Shown here in pieces: positions 15,689-24,708 of a DNA stretch of 49,467 bases (the stretch's first letter is position 1; every line of letters starts with the position of its first letter). A program made the position numbers and the translations under genes. The notes below the pieces were generated by a model, which saw only the letters and a program-made list of their open reading frames with translations, did not search any database and had not been told where the DNA came from. The stretch comes from JABWCE01 sp964617955 (GTDB lineage Bacteria; Bacteroidota; Bacteroidia; NS11-12g; UBA9320). The stretch is from assembly GCA_964617955.1 (NCBI GenBank), contig CAZTXB010000021.1:1-49467 (forward strand), written 5' to 3'.

Positions 15689-18661
15689 ATGTCGTCCGGT
15701 TCAAAAAATAAAGCGTATGCCAAGTATGCCTTTCTCATGTTGTTTGCGCTTCTGTTTTTTCAATCAGATGGCCAGATTCATTTCGAGAGAATTCCCAAAG
15801 ATTTTGCGATTGTACCCAGAAATGTAAGCTCAAATACCGGAACGTTCAGAATCTCGGGAACGGTTAACAATTCAAGCTATTCAACTGTCGAAATCCGTTG
15901 CTACCTCAAGGGAAACCTGAAAGGAAAATCGATGGCCAATCTTAATTTTAACGGATCAACCGCCTACTTCGATCTTCAATTGAACCAGAGTGCAGGTTTA
16001 TTGAATTATGATTTTCAGATTTATTTAAACTCAAGCCTCATAAAAGAAGTTAAATCGGTGGCCTTTGGCGACATTATTCTCATTACCGGGCAAAGCAATG
16101 CCGTGGCCAATGCTTATAATGGATTGGCCAATACCAAGTACAGGGATTCTTTTATACGCTCTTTTGGGACGGCCTCCACAGCCGCCGGGGTTGTAGCGGC
16201 TGATACGAATTGGTATGTGGCCAACGGTGATGGCTATTATGCACAAGGTACCGTTGGACAATGGGCCCTAATCATGGCCAAACACATGGTGGACTCAATG
16301 AAGGTACCTGTAGGTATCATTAACAATGCCGTTGGCGGCACTCCCATTAGTTACCACAAAAAAAACACGAGCAATCCCTTAGATTTAAATACCAGCTACG
16401 GCCGGCATTTATACAGGTCTACCAAGGCGGAAGTAAAAAATAAAGCGCGATTCATGTTTTATTATCAGGGCGAAAGTGATGGCGCAGCGGCCAAATTGCA
16501 CGACTCGCTTTTTAAAATAATGCACCGCGACTGGCGACTGGACTATCCGGCTCTGGAAAAAATTTATGTGGTTCAGGTAAGAGGAGGTTGTGGTTCCCCA
16601 AGTTTAGCTTTGCGTGAGGCACAACGGCAATTTGAATTTGTACTGCCTATCACACGAACCCTTACTGTGAATGGATTTAATGGGCATGACGGTTGTCATT
16701 TTGCTTTAAAAAACGGTTACGAAGCATTGGGTTTTGAGGCCTCCAATTGCTTATTGGCCGATTTTTATGCCAAGAAAAACAAGAGCGATGTGTATCCCCT
16801 AAACCCGCTATATGCCTATTTTTCAAAACCGGACTACTCCCAAATTACCCTTGAGTTGGCTCAAACTATACAGAATTTAAAAGCCGACCCCAATTTTTAT
16901 CAGCTCTTTCAATTGGAAGGCAATCCGGGAGTCACTATAAACGGTGGAAGCATCGTCAACAATAAAATCGTGCTCAATTTATCAGGCAAAGTTTGCAAAA
17001 TAGGCGGCCTTACATATGATGGACGGGCAGGCACCCAGCCTTGGGTAACCAACAGCAGTGGCATCGGAATGTTGAGCTTTTATAAATTGCCCATTTATGC
17101 TGCCAAAAGAGTGGGGGGTACCATCAATCTTTGTAACGGGGAGAAATTTATGCCCAGAATTGACACCGTGGCCGGATACAACTACTTATGGAGAGGAAGA
17201 TCCACTAAAATTTCCAGCAGCAAGGCCTGGCCCGATATAAAACCTACCCAAAGCGAAATTTTCGAGCTGATCATTCAGGATAAATCAAACTTTTGCAAAG
17301 CCGATACGCAGTGGTTTCATATTAATGTCGACTCGGTTAAAAATCCAAACCTCGCCCCCTATGTACATTTGTGTCCAGGCGATTCGTTCAAAACCGTATT
17401 GAACTACCCTTCCCATTCATTCGTTTGGAAGCGCCATCAATCGGTAATCTCCAAGGCAAATCAAATTGTCATTAAAAAAGAAGGACTTTACACTGTAGAT
17501 ATCGTCTCCACATTCGGGTGTTCTGTTTCCGACACCGTTTTCATTACCCAATCTTTTCAAGCCGATATTTTAGAATCCGTTTACCGCATCTGCCCTGAAA
17601 CTTCCATCACGCTAAAGGCCAAAAAAGCGTTTTCCCATTACCAATGGAACATGGATTCTACGTTAAACTCGGATTCCTTGGTGGTGAAAAATGGGTGGGT
17701 CAGAATCACGGCAAGGGATTCGGCTGCTTGCATTTACAAGGATTCAGCCGTAGTTGAAAATTACAGCACAAAAAAATTTATGCTTGAAACCCGTCCCGAA
17801 TTTTGTGATTATGCCTTTCACCGGTATACCAAACCCTTACATTGCCAATTATGGTTTTTAAATGAAAAGGAGATCGCATTGCCCTTTTATTATTTAACTA
17901 AAAATGAGTCGGGATATTTCGGTTTTGTGGATTCCAATGGTTGTAGGCAACAATTAAAAATTGAACCTAAGGTAATTACCAAACCTGTTCAAGGGCAGGA
18001 TGTTTTTGTCATTTGTGATGGAAAACCAGGAGTGGTTCAATTAGATCCCACCTACAGCTACCAGTGGGGCGATGGTTTTATGGGAGCAAAAAAAACAATC
18101 ACTAAACCCGGTATGTATCCCTTTATTGTTTTAAACAATTCTTGCGAATACAGAGACTCTGTGACGGTGTGGTCGCCTCAAAAACCTGTGTGGAACCTCC
18201 CTGAAGATACGGTGATATGCAAAGACAGCAAAGTGTATTATACCATTCCCGAAAAAATACAGGAAGTTAGGGTAAACGGTCATCTGTTTAAAGATTCGGT
18301 CGCCATAACCGGTGCGGGATCCTATGATATAGAAGGTTTTGATTCGCTAAAGTGTTCATATACCTGGCGCCTGAAGGTGACTGAAAAAAACTGTGTAAAC
18401 AAGGTCGTAAAACCATCGAACAAGGATTACCTTCTCCACCCAAATCCTGTATCTGACTACCTCTACATACGTTCGGAGCAGGCAGTGCATGGAGGTGAAT
18501 TCACCCTCCTGGATTGTACAGGAAAAGCAGTCCCTTTCCATTTTAAATCCCTTGGTACTCATGAGCTAGAGCTAGACCTGGGCATGTTAACGCCAGGGGT
18601 CTATTTACTTAAAATCAGGACAATGGACAGCATAGTTTTTTTCAGATTGGTTAAAAAATAA
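15689..18661 (+). CDS. Secreted SGNH-type esterase (sialate O-acetylesterase-like) with T9SS sorting domain
   Basis: The 990-residue protein has a signal peptide ending near S-D-G-Q (29). A beta-sandwich follows (about 35-125). The SGNH esterase domain has the nucleophile in I-T-G-Q-S136-N-A, the G-x-N-type G-I-I-N-N-A-V-G-G-T segment, the F-Y-Y-Q-G-E-S-D block, and the catalytic D/H pair in N-G-H-D-G-C-H-F near 330. This organisation resembles the carbohydrate acetylesterases that deacetylate sialic acid or plant glycans. Residues about 480-900 are repeated Ig/PKD-like modules rich in cysteine pairs. The last 75 are a type A T9SS tail (L-L-H-P-N-P-V-S-D-Y). It is surface-exposed or released. 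It lies 236 bp upstream of a barrel/lipoprotein hydrolase pair, which has its own promoter. Confidence 0.88.
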   Translation: MSSGSKNKAYAKYAFLMLFALLFFQSDGQIHFERIPKDFAIVPRNVSSNTGTFRISGTVNNSSYSTVEIRCYLKGNLKGKSMANLNFNGSTAYFDLQLNQSAGLLNYDFQIYLNSSLIKEVKSVAFGDIILITGQSNAVANAYNGLANTKYRDSFIRSFGTASTAAGVVAADTNWYVANGDGYYAQGTVGQWALIMAKHMVDSMKVPVGIINNAVGGTPISYHKKNTSNPLDLNTSYGRHLYRSTKAEVKNKARFMFYYQGESDGAAAKLHDSLFKIMHRDWRLDYPALEKIYVVQVRGGCGSPSLALREAQRQFEFVLPITRTLTVNGFNGHDGCHFALKNGYEALGFEASNCLLADFYAKKNKSDVYPLNPLYAYFSKPDYSQITLELAQTIQNLKADPNFYQLFQLEGNPGVTINGGSIVNNKIVLNLSGKVCKIGGLTYDGRAGTQPWVTNSSGIGMLSFYKLPIYAAKRVGGTINLCNGEKFMPRIDTVAGYNYLWRGRSTKISSSKAWPDIKPTQSEIFELIIQDKSNFCKADTQWFHINVDSVKNPNLAPYVHLCPGDSFKTVLNYPSHSFVWKRHQSVISKANQIVIKKEGLYTVDIVSTFGCSVSDTVFITQSFQADILESVYRICPETSITLKAKKAFSHYQWNMDSTLNSDSLVVKNGWVRITARDSAACIYKDSAVVENYSTKKFMLETRPEFCDYAFHRYTKPLHCQLWFLNEKEIALPFYYLTKNESGYFGFVDSNGCRQQLKIEPKVITKPVQGQDVFVICDGKPGVVQLDPTYSYQWGDGFMGAKKTITKPGMYPFIVLNNSCEYRDSVTVWSPQKPVWNLPEDTVICKDSKVYYTIPEKIQEVRVNGHLFKDSVAITGAGSYDIEGFDSLKCSYTWRLKVTEKNCVNKVVKPSNKDYLLHPNPVSDYLYIRSEQAVHGGEFTLLDCTGKAVPFHFKSLGTHELELDLGMLTPGVYLLKIRTMDSIVFFRLVKK

Positions 18662-18757
18662 GCGGTCTAAGAGCGTTAACAGTTGCTGATTGTGTTATAT
18701 GACATTAGCGCAAGGCATTGCTGAAAACAGCGTCCTTGCCAGGTGACGTTTTTTTGA

Positions 18758-18788
18758 TTTGGAAAGCAGCCGTTTCCCTTTACCTTTG
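18758..18788 (+). promoter_or_regulatory. Strong Bacteroidota promoter for the barrel/hydrolase pair
   Basis: TTTG at 18758-18761, a 19-nt spacer and TACCTTTG at 18781-18788 match the -33/-7 consensus exactly with the preferred spacing. Transcription should start near 18795, giving a leader of about 100 nt before the ATG at 18898. Confidence 0.65.
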
Positions 18789-18897
18789 TTCGGGGGTAAC
18801 GGTTATGTAGCTTACGTTTCAGGCCGTGCAAACGCAACTGCTGAAGCATTCTTAAAAACACATCCAGGGCAAAACCCTCATCGATTGTAGAGAAAAA

Positions 18898-19614
18898 ATG
18901 AAAAAAGCTTTATTCCTATTCGCAATTCTGATCATCCTGCTGGGTTATCACAAACCGGTTCACTCTCAGGGGCTTTCAGCCAAAAGACTTCCTGCTGATT
19001 CTGCCTATGCTCCTTCCACCGGCGTGAGACTGGCTTTGCTGGGTTCACTGATTTATCCCGGTTTTAAGGTTGGGGTGGAAAGGCCTTATACATTCACGCA
19101 ATTGAACAAGCAGAAGTCACAGAAAATTAAAACCGTGTACAAGGAGCGGTATTTATCCTACAGCCTGGGTCTGTACCATCAATACCATTACCACACCAAC
19201 CTTTTTTCTCAAGTCGAATGGATAGCCAGAAGGCAGAGAAGCAAAGGATTTTACTTTGAGACTTCATTGGGTTTAGGTTTGTGCCGAACGTTTGTCAGCG
19301 GAGCTACTTACACGGTTTCAGAGGATGGCGAAGTTGAAAAAGTACCTCTTTCAGGCATTGGGTATGCCTTGGCTTCATTGGGAGGGGCCGTTGGATATAA
19401 CGCCAAGCTCACAAAACAAAAACCCTACTCTATTTATCTAAAACACAGTTGGTTATTAATCTTTCCTTATAATGCTTTTATCACCCCAAGACCTACGCTT
19501 GAACTTGGATTGAATTACAACCTTTCTGGCTTTTGGGGAGCTCACCCCAGCTTTAAAACTAAAGAAAAACAGAGCAGGAAATTCAGAAAATCCCAAAAAA
19601 AAATAGGTTTATGA
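18898..19614 (+). CDS. Small outer-membrane beta-barrel protein, paralogue of the protein at 30352
   Basis: A 238-residue protein with a signal peptide (K-K-A-L-F-L-F onward, ending near V-H-S-Q) and alternating amphipathic strands. The pattern is Y-P-G-F-K-V-G-V, then L-S-Y-S-L-G-L-Y-H-Q-Y, then F-E-T-S-L-G-L-G, ending L-E-L-G-L-N-Y-N-L. The same order of segments appears in the 30352-31005 protein (H-P-G-F-D-V-G-F; V-R-F-G-V-F-N-H-R-Y; G-E-F-G-L-G; V-H-L-G-I-N-L-N-L), so the two are homologous. The gene has its own promoter and overlaps the downstream lipoprotein hydrolase by ATGA. It probably sits in the outer membrane and may present, export or anchor the lipoprotein (inference). A basic tail (R-K-F-R-K-S-Q-K-K) is odd for a barrel. 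Confidence 0.7.
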   Translation: MKKALFLFAILIILLGYHKPVHSQGLSAKRLPADSAYAPSTGVRLALLGSLIYPGFKVGVERPYTFTQLNKQKSQKIKTVYKERYLSYSLGLYHQYHYHTNLFSQVEWIARRQRSKGFYFETSLGLGLCRTFVSGATYTVSEDGEVEKVPLSGIGYALASLGGAVGYNAKLTKQKPYSIYLKHSWLLIFPYNAFITPRPTLELGLNYNLSGFWGAHPSFKTKEKQSRKFRKSQKKIGL

Positions 19615-20627
19615 AAAAATCTCATTTGGTCTCCATCGCAGTGATTACCCTTCTGTTTTTGGGGTGTGGGAAGGATCCCTTTACAACAAAAGGTATGGCT
19701 GAAGACTTTTTCTTTTTAAAAAGTGGCAATCAGCACATGCCTGTTACAGTAGCGGGAAATGTCGACTCCAGAAAATTTGTAGTGATTATTCACGGCGGAC
19801 CGGGGGGAAATGGTCTGGATTACAGGGATAAACAGGCCAAGGCATTGGCAGAAAAAGAATTTGCCGTTGTATATTGGGACCAGCGTTTTGCAGGAAACTC
19901 TCAAGGCAATGGGGGAAATACCGACATTTTAGAATTCCGCGCAGATATAAAAAAGTTACTCCTGATTCTGCGCTCAAAATATGGTTCTGATATTGAATTG
20001 TATTTGCTTGGACACAGTTGGGGAGGCTTTTTGGCCCCTTATTTTCTGGTGGATGGTGCCAATCACGCCATGGTAAATGGTTGGATACAGGTTGGCGGGG
20101 CTCATAACTACCGCCTCAACGATTCCTTAACCCGTGAAATGTTGTTGCGTTATGGTCACATGGAATTGGCCGCAGGTCACAATACTTCAACCTGGACCGA
20201 AATGGTAAATTGGTGCAATCAAAACGGCTTTGAAGGAGATGAAAATGCTGCCAAACTCAATGGATTTGCTCAGCGCGCCGAATCGCTTTTTGGCAATGTG
20301 TTGGAGCCTGAGGGATCGGATGAACAGCAGGCTAAGGCTACTTTTTCGCATTGGTCAAACGAAATGGCCACTACAAGAAGAAAAATTGACCAACCCGGAT
20401 ACACCACCCCCAATTCCGACCAGCTTTTTAACATAAAAATTCCGACGCTTTTGTTGTGGGGAAAATACGATTTTGTTTGTCCTTCGGAATTGGCAAATGA
20501 CATTCAAAAAAACATCGGCAGCGCTGACGTATCTAAAATTATCTATTTAAATTCAGGACACTCTCCCATGGTAAATGAACCTGAAAAGTTTTGGGCTGAC
20601 GCCATTAACTGGGTAAAGGCGCATTAG
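19611..20627 (+). CDS. Lipoprotein alpha/beta hydrolase (proline iminopeptidase-like)
   Basis: The 338-residue protein carries a lipoprotein signal with lipobox L-F-L-G-C19. An alpha/beta hydrolase fold follows: oxyanion motif H-G-G-P-G-G at 61-66, the V-V-Y-W-D-Q-R block, and nucleophile elbow G-H-S136-W-G-G. The acid is in L-W-G-K-Y-D-F and the histidine in N-S-G-H-S-P-M. The H-G-G-P-G and D-Q-R combination is typical of proline iminopeptidase/prolyl aminopeptidase relatives (S33). As a lipoprotein it would act in the periplasm or on the surface, cleaving peptides or esters. It is translationally coupled (ATGA) to the small barrel gene, and a parallel arrangement with an unrelated serine hydrolase is found at 30352-32186. 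Confidence 0.88.
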   Translation: MKKSHLVSIAVITLLFLGCGKDPFTTKGMAEDFFFLKSGNQHMPVTVAGNVDSRKFVVIIHGGPGGNGLDYRDKQAKALAEKEFAVVYWDQRFAGNSQGNGGNTDILEFRADIKKLLLILRSKYGSDIELYLLGHSWGGFLAPYFLVDGANHAMVNGWIQVGGAHNYRLNDSLTREMLLRYGHMELAAGHNTSTWTEMVNWCNQNGFEGDENAAKLNGFAQRAESLFGNVLEPEGSDEQQAKATFSHWSNEMATTRRKIDQPGYTTPNSDQLFNIKIPTLLLWGKYDFVCPSELANDIQKNIGSADVSKIIYLNSGHSPMVNEPEKFWADAINWVKAH

Positions 20628-20912
20628 CATAAACTGCGAAGACAACACGCCTCATCCTAACCTACTCCCATGTTTAATGGCTTTAAAAGGAGATCGCATA
20701 AATTGGTGATTTCTGTAAAAATTGATGCCTGCCTCTAACAAAATGGAAGGATCCCTTAATGAGTTAATTCTCACATCCGTAAGTTTATCATTTTTATTGC
20801 TTCCCTGCATTAGTCTTTAATACTTACCTTGATTGTAATTTATTTTACAAACAAAAAGAACCCACGAATTGTGCCCGCAGGTTCTTAAAAGTGTAATTAC
20901 CCTTTAGTCTTT
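20628..20912. other. 285-bp region between convergent genes
   Basis: It contains the terminator at 20855-20886 for the minus-strand lipoprotein gene. Otherwise no feature is supported. Confidence 0.5.
20855..20886 (-). terminator. Rho-independent-type terminator of the minus-strand lipoprotein gene
   Basis: AAGAACC (20856-20862) and GGTTCTT (20880-20886) form a 7-bp stem. On the minus strand the stem is followed by a T-rich stretch (complement of ACAAAAA, 20851-20857). It lies about 25 bp beyond the stop of the lipocalin-like lipoprotein gene at 20913. Confidence 0.55.
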
Positions 20913-21350
20913 TTATCTCACGTAATTATAGTTTTGTTTTTTGCCACTGGCCATAAATTCAATGTTGTAATTTTTTTTGTCCAACTTTTTTATATCCCAG
21001 AAATAAGTAAAGTTTTGCCCTCCGTAACTAAAGGTCATGGTAATATTATTTGAATCCTTGTTTGTAAATTGATAAGATCCAAGGTTTTGCCACATCCCCT
21101 TTTCGTAAAAATAAAACCCTCCGTCGGTTTGAAATTTGTACTTGCCGGTTCCATTTGAGGTTTTTTGTACATCATCCACATACGTTTCTTTCAAGGTCCA
21201 CTCATTGCAGAGCATCCCTTTTTTAGAATTTTCATACAAGAGAACTGGCTTAGGCTTAACAGGCTCGGCAGGCTCAACCGTCGCTTCCTTTTTACAGGCA
21301 CTGCCAAGAATACATAGAAAGGAAATAAAGATAAATTTTTTTGTGTTCAT
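20913..21350 (-). CDS. Lipocalin-like lipoprotein, paralogue of the one at 23312
   Basis: A 145-residue lipoprotein with signal and lipobox L-G-S-A-C19-K-K. A proline-rich spacer (V-E-P-A-E-P-V-K-P-K-P) follows, then a small beta-barrel domain: N-E-W-T-L-K-E-T-Y, a G-K-Y-K-F-Q-T-D-G-G-F-Y-F strand, W-x5-Y-Q-F, then F-W-D-I-K-K-L and N-I-E-F. This layout fits the lipocalin-like (lipocalin_4/5) domains common in Bacteroidota. The 23312-23761 protein shares the order lipobox, Pro spacer, W-x-L/V-T, G-T/K-Y and closing strands. The two genes bracket a LytS/LytTR pair. The ligand is unknown. The start is the ATG that makes a standard lipoprotein signal. Confidence 0.75.
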   Translation of the reverse strand: MNTKKFIFISFLCILGSACKKEATVEPAEPVKPKPVLLYENSKKGMLCNEWTLKETYVDDVQKTSNGTGKYKFQTDGGFYFYEKGMWQNLGSYQFTNKDSNNITMTFSYGGQNFTYFWDIKKLDKKNYNIEFMASGKKQNYNYVR

Positions 21351-21386
21351 ATTATTTTGATTTATTTACTCTTAAGAGCCCCATGG

Positions 21387-21404
21387 CATGCAACCGGTTG
21401 CATG
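21387..21404. promoter_or_regulatory. Perfect 18-bp palindrome, candidate operator
   Basis: CATGCAACCGGTTGCATG is a perfect palindrome in the 172-bp divergent intergenic region between the lipoprotein gene (minus, start at 21350) and the LytS gene (plus, 21523). The GCAACCGGTTGC centre resembles LacI-family operators. No LacI-type regulator is in the window, so the protein bound is unknown. Confidence 0.5.
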
Positions 21405-21522
21405 TATTTGGAGTCTGATGACCTTAAGAATGACCAGCTGCGTTATTGAATTTACGTACGGTTGAATTTCATTGACGAACCGTCGCACTTTTTTTAATCT
21501 GTGGCGTCTTACATAAAACACC

Positions 21523-22560
21523 ATGAATCTAAGAAAAATAGTACATATCAACGTCTGGCTGTTTTTGGTTCTGTTTCTTGTATTCTTTTCCTATCGCCTG
21601 TACTTTTGGGGCGAACCTTCAAAACATTTGGCTCAGGTACTCTTAAATGCTTTGGGCGACACCATACTTTCATACGCAGCCGGGCTTTTTGTATTTAAAC
21701 TCAAAGTACTGTTCTATGCCAGGAAGTGGCCATTGTACCTTTTGTCCTTTCTCGTGCTTATCTCAGGAATTGGATTGGTTTATTTATACCATGTATTCAT
21801 TTACCGGGCCTTTCATATGTTCAGCGCAGGCTTTATCCCCTTTTTCAATTCCGTATGTTTTCAGCTTCTTGATTCAGTCGCCATTATTGTATCAGGCGCC
21901 TTTGCGGTGGTGATTGATAAAATGCAGCAAGAGAAGAAAAAGATAAGTGTCAGGCTGGCCGATTTAAACCAGGAAAAACTCATGATTGAACTCAAGTATT
22001 TAAAAGCCCAAATGGATCCCCATTTTGTTTTTAATTCGTTAAATACCATTTTTTACCAAATAAAGGATGAAGACCGGGAAGCCAGAGAAAGTATTACCCA
22101 GTTTTCAGATATTTTAAGATACCATTTACAGTGCAGCAGCCAGGATAAAGTTTCTCTTGACGAAGAGATGAATTACATCCAATCGTATATTGAATTTCAA
22201 TCCAAACGCAGCAAAGATTTTCTTCAAGTGAGAAGCCAATTCGAGCTGGAAGAAAACGACTTCCAGATAGAGCCTTTGCTGTTAATGCCGCTCATAGAAA
22301 ATGCCTTTAAGTATGTTTTCCCCGAAGGGATGCAACAGGGTTGGGTTGAAATTTATGCCGGGTTTAAATCAAACCGTTTTGAATTCAGCATTAAAAATTC
22401 CTATCCGCTTACCGGAGTTAGTAAAAGCGAAGGCATAGGATTTGGGTTGAAAAATGTTCTGAAGCGCTTGGAAATTCTGTATCAAAACCGGCACCGGTTT
22501 AAAATTCATAATTTGGATAAACAGGGAATTTACGCTTGCAATTTAACGCTATGGAAATAA
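21523..22560 (+). CDS. LytS/YehU-type sensor histidine kinase
   Basis: The 345-residue membrane kinase has four N-terminal membrane helices (about 8-130) without a large extracellular sensor. A short coiled coil (about 132-160) is followed by the His_kinase domain with the phosphoacceptor in D-P-H167-F-V-F-N-S-L-N. The catalytic ATPase domain has the N-box P-L-I-E-N-A-F-K-Y and the G-box G-I-G-F-G-L-K-N-V. It should sense a membrane or cell-envelope signal and phosphorylate the LytTR regulator encoded immediately downstream; the two reading frames overlap. It lies between two lipocalin-like lipoprotein genes, which are candidates for its regulon or its signal. Confidence 0.93.
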   Translation: MNLRKIVHINVWLFLVLFLVFFSYRLYFWGEPSKHLAQVLLNALGDTILSYAAGLFVFKLKVLFYARKWPLYLLSFLVLISGIGLVYLYHVFIYRAFHMFSAGFIPFFNSVCFQLLDSVAIIVSGAFAVVIDKMQQEKKKISVRLADLNQEKLMIELKYLKAQMDPHFVFNSLNTIFYQIKDEDREARESITQFSDILRYHLQCSSQDKVSLDEEMNYIQSYIEFQSKRSKDFLQVRSQFELEENDFQIEPLLLMPLIENAFKYVFPEGMQQGWVEIYAGFKSNRFEFSIKNSYPLTGVSKSEGIGFGLKNVLKRLEILYQNRHRFKIHNLDKQGIYACNLTLWK

Positions 22561-23282
22561 AAAGAATGCGATGCCTCGTAGTGGATGATGAATTGGTGGC
22601 CCGCCGAGGCATGATTAAACAGTTAGAAAAAATAAACACTTTGGAAGTGGTCGGCGAAGCCAATTGTATGGATGCCTTTATTGCAGCCAATGACAAGTAC
22701 AAACCCGACCTCATTTTTTTAGACATCATGCTTCGCAATCATAACATCATGGATTACTTGTCCAAAGGAATTGAATTGCCAATGGTAGTTTTTGTTTCAG
22801 CCTACAGCCATTATGCTCTTACAGGATTTGATCTGAAAGCGGTGGATTATTTGTTAAAACCCGTTTCCGACGACAGGCTCCATCAATGCATAGAAAGAGC
22901 TCAACACTTGTTCTATACCAAAAATTTTAACTCCCCTACTTATTCTGAAAGTATCTATGTAAAAAGCAATGGCAAATATTATCGGGTTTATCCCTCTGAT
23001 ATTCTTTTTGTTAAAAGCATGGAGAACTATGTTTTAATTTTTATGGATAACAAAAAACTGGTATGTAAGCTTACCATGGAACAGATGTCAAGGCTTTTGC
23101 CGTCCTATGTGTTTTTACAGGTTCACCGCTCCTATTTGGTCAATATTAAAAAGATTGATTTTATTGAAAAACTGAACATCACCATTCATAATGAAACCAT
23201 TCCCATAAGCCGTGATAAGCGCAAAGAAATTTATCACAAACTCATGGGAATGACTATCAAAATCGAGAACGATTATTTTTAA
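22551..23282 (+). CDS. LytTR-family response regulator
   Basis: The protein, 243 residues from the ATG at 22551, has a receiver domain with acidic pocket V-V-D-D (10-13), phospho-acceptor D58 (I-F-L-D-I-M), S83 and K103 (L-L-K-P). The C-terminal LytTR DNA-binding domain follows (I-Y-V-K-S-N-G-K-Y-Y-R-V, D-I-L-F-V-K-S-M-E-N-Y, then Q-V-H-R-S-Y-L-V-N). An in-frame ATG at 22536 would add five residues. I chose 22551 because it overlaps the kinase stop and gives the usual short N-terminus. It is translationally coupled to the kinase. LytTR proteins bind paired imperfect direct repeats; no site was confidently assigned. Confidence 0.93.
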   Translation: MEIKRMRCLVVDDELVARRGMIKQLEKINTLEVVGEANCMDAFIAANDKYKPDLIFLDIMLRNHNIMDYLSKGIELPMVVFVSAYSHYALTGFDLKAVDYLLKPVSDDRLHQCIERAQHLFYTKNFNSPTYSESIYVKSNGKYYRVYPSDILFVKSMENYVLIFMDNKKLVCKLTMEQMSRLLPSYVFLQVHRSYLVNIKKIDFIEKLNITIHNETIPISRDKRKEIYHKLMGMTIKIENDYF

Positions 23283-23311
23283 AACTAAGTAATTGATCCC
23301 TCCTTTTAGGT

Positions 23312-23761
23312 TTAGAATTTATAACGCTGCATTTTCCAAATCACCCTGCCTCCTGTAAACGGACTTATAAACGTCACGTCAAAATTCTTATTGGTCAATC
23401 GATCGATCGTCCAGGTTGTTTTAAATTCAGGAACATTTTTGTCTATCAAAATTTTAGTTTTGTTTTCCACGAATTCCCAGGTTCCTTTATAGGAGGTTTG
23501 AACCAGCAGATAGGTTCCATCGGCATCAAATACCATCCTCAGTCCCTTAGTGCCATTGTCGACGGCGCCATTATGGGTAGCTTCGGTTACTTCCCATTTC
23601 CCCTTAAGGGTATCGGCCAATACAGTGGGTTTTGGCTTGATGGTATCGTTTGGGGTGTTTTGAATTGGATCCGGTCCCTCTGTTTTTTTGCACGACGTTA
23701 TCGCGGCCATTGAACATAGCATTGCTGCCATAAAAGTGTGTCTTAATAATTGATTTTTCAT
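23312..23761 (-). CDS. Lipocalin-like lipoprotein, paralogue of the one at 20913
   Basis: This 149-residue lipoprotein (signal with lipobox A-I-T-S-C24-K-K) has a proline/threonine spacer (P-N-D-T-I-K-P-K-P-T) and a small beta-barrel. The barrel has L-K-G-K-W-E-V-T-E-A, a V-F-D-A-D-G-T-Y-L-L-V strand, Y-K-G-T-W-E-F, and T-W-T-I-D-R-L closing with N-F-D-V-T-F-I. It fits the lipocalin-like group described for its paralogue. It converges on the LytTR gene with only 29 bp between the two stops. Confidence 0.75.
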   Translation of the reverse strand: MKNQLLRHTFMAAMLCSMAAITSCKKTEGPDPIQNTPNDTIKPKPTVLADTLKGKWEVTEATHNGAVDNGTKGLRMVFDADGTYLLVQTSYKGTWEFVENKTKILIDKNVPEFKTTWTIDRLTNKNFDVTFISPFTGGRVIWKMQRYKF

Positions 23762-24135
23762 ACTTCTTTTTGTTTTGAAATTGAGATGTCACATTGAAGG
23801 CCAGGGTTTTAGAGTTTTTATAAACTATTGACCAATGGAACAAATCAGGGTACGAGTTGTATAAAAATATTGGCGAAAAGAGAACACATTTAAAGCAAAA
23901 ATCTTTTAGTTCAGGTTGGATTCTTTATGAGTCGATACTCAGTGAATAACAGCTGCTTTCTTCCCGAGTTCTCTCATCGCGCGCCTAGAATTGGCTAAGA
24001 AGCAATCAGAGTTATGGTCGGTTTTAGGTTTTGGGAAAGTCTTTCTATCCAACTATGTTTGTGGAGGACTGAACTTCGTTTCTACCTCCCAAACAGACCC
24101 ATCCTGGATAAAGGTAATTAACGGGTTTCACCGGC
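23762..24135. other. 374-bp intergenic region, no supported feature
   Basis: It separates a minus-strand lipoprotein gene from a plus-strand glycosylase-like gene, so it should contain two divergent promoters. TAGGTTTTG near 24025 is only an approximate -7 box. A short frame at 23991-24179 runs into the next gene and is not convincing. Confidence 0.4.
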
Positions 24136-24708
24136 ATGGAAAAACTCTTACTTCAAATAAGAAACTGCAAAACGTGTGAACAACACCTTGATAATGGGGT
24201 TAATCCAATTGTTGCGGCCAGTGCTAAAAGTAAAGTTATTATTATTGGTCAGGCGCCGGGGCGAATCGTGCATCAAACCGGTATCCCTTGGAATGATAAG
24301 AGTGGTGACAATTTGAGAAATTGGTTAGCCCTTGACAAACCTACATTTTATAATACCGACCTCTTTGCACTCATGCCCATGGGATTTTGTTTTCCGGGCC
24401 AAGGCAAAAGCGGGGACCTGCCGCCGCGACCAGAATGTGCCCCCTTATGGCATAAGCAGCTACTGGACCTCATGGATGAGGCCAAACTCATTTTGCTGAT
24501 TGGGCAATATGCTCAAAACTACTATTTGGGCCACAGGGCAAAAAGCACTTTGACGGAAACGGTTCAACATTTCAAATCCTATTTACCAACCTATTTCCCC
24601 TTACCCCATCCATCTCCCAGAAACAACATTTGGCAAGCTAAAAATCAATGGTTTGGCCAAACCGTTTTACCGGAGTTAAAAAAACAAGTTCATAAAATTT
24701 TAAATTAA
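24136..24708 (+). CDS. Uracil-DNA glycosylase family protein
   Basis: The 190-residue protein has the UDG-superfamily core. A cysteine pair comes near the start (N-C-K-T-C), as in iron-sulfur UDG families, but the matching later cysteines are not obvious. The water-activating motif I-G-Q-A-P-G lies near residue 37, a central L-L-I-G-Q-Y-A strand follows, and the leucine-loop motif L-P-H-P-S-P-R-N-N sits near 155. Enzymes of this group remove uracil or related damaged bases in base-excision repair. The aspartate/asparagine next to G-Q-A-P-G is replaced by G-R, so activity or specificity may differ from E. coli Ung. Monocistronic. Confidence 0.82.
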   Translation: MEKLLLQIRNCKTCEQHLDNGVNPIVAASAKSKVIIIGQAPGRIVHQTGIPWNDKSGDNLRNWLALDKPTFYNTDLFALMPMGFCFPGQGKSGDLPPRPECAPLWHKQLLDLMDEAKLILLIGQYAQNYYLGHRAKSTLTETVQHFKSYLPTYFPLPHPSPRNNIWQAKNQWFGQTVLPELKKQVHKILN

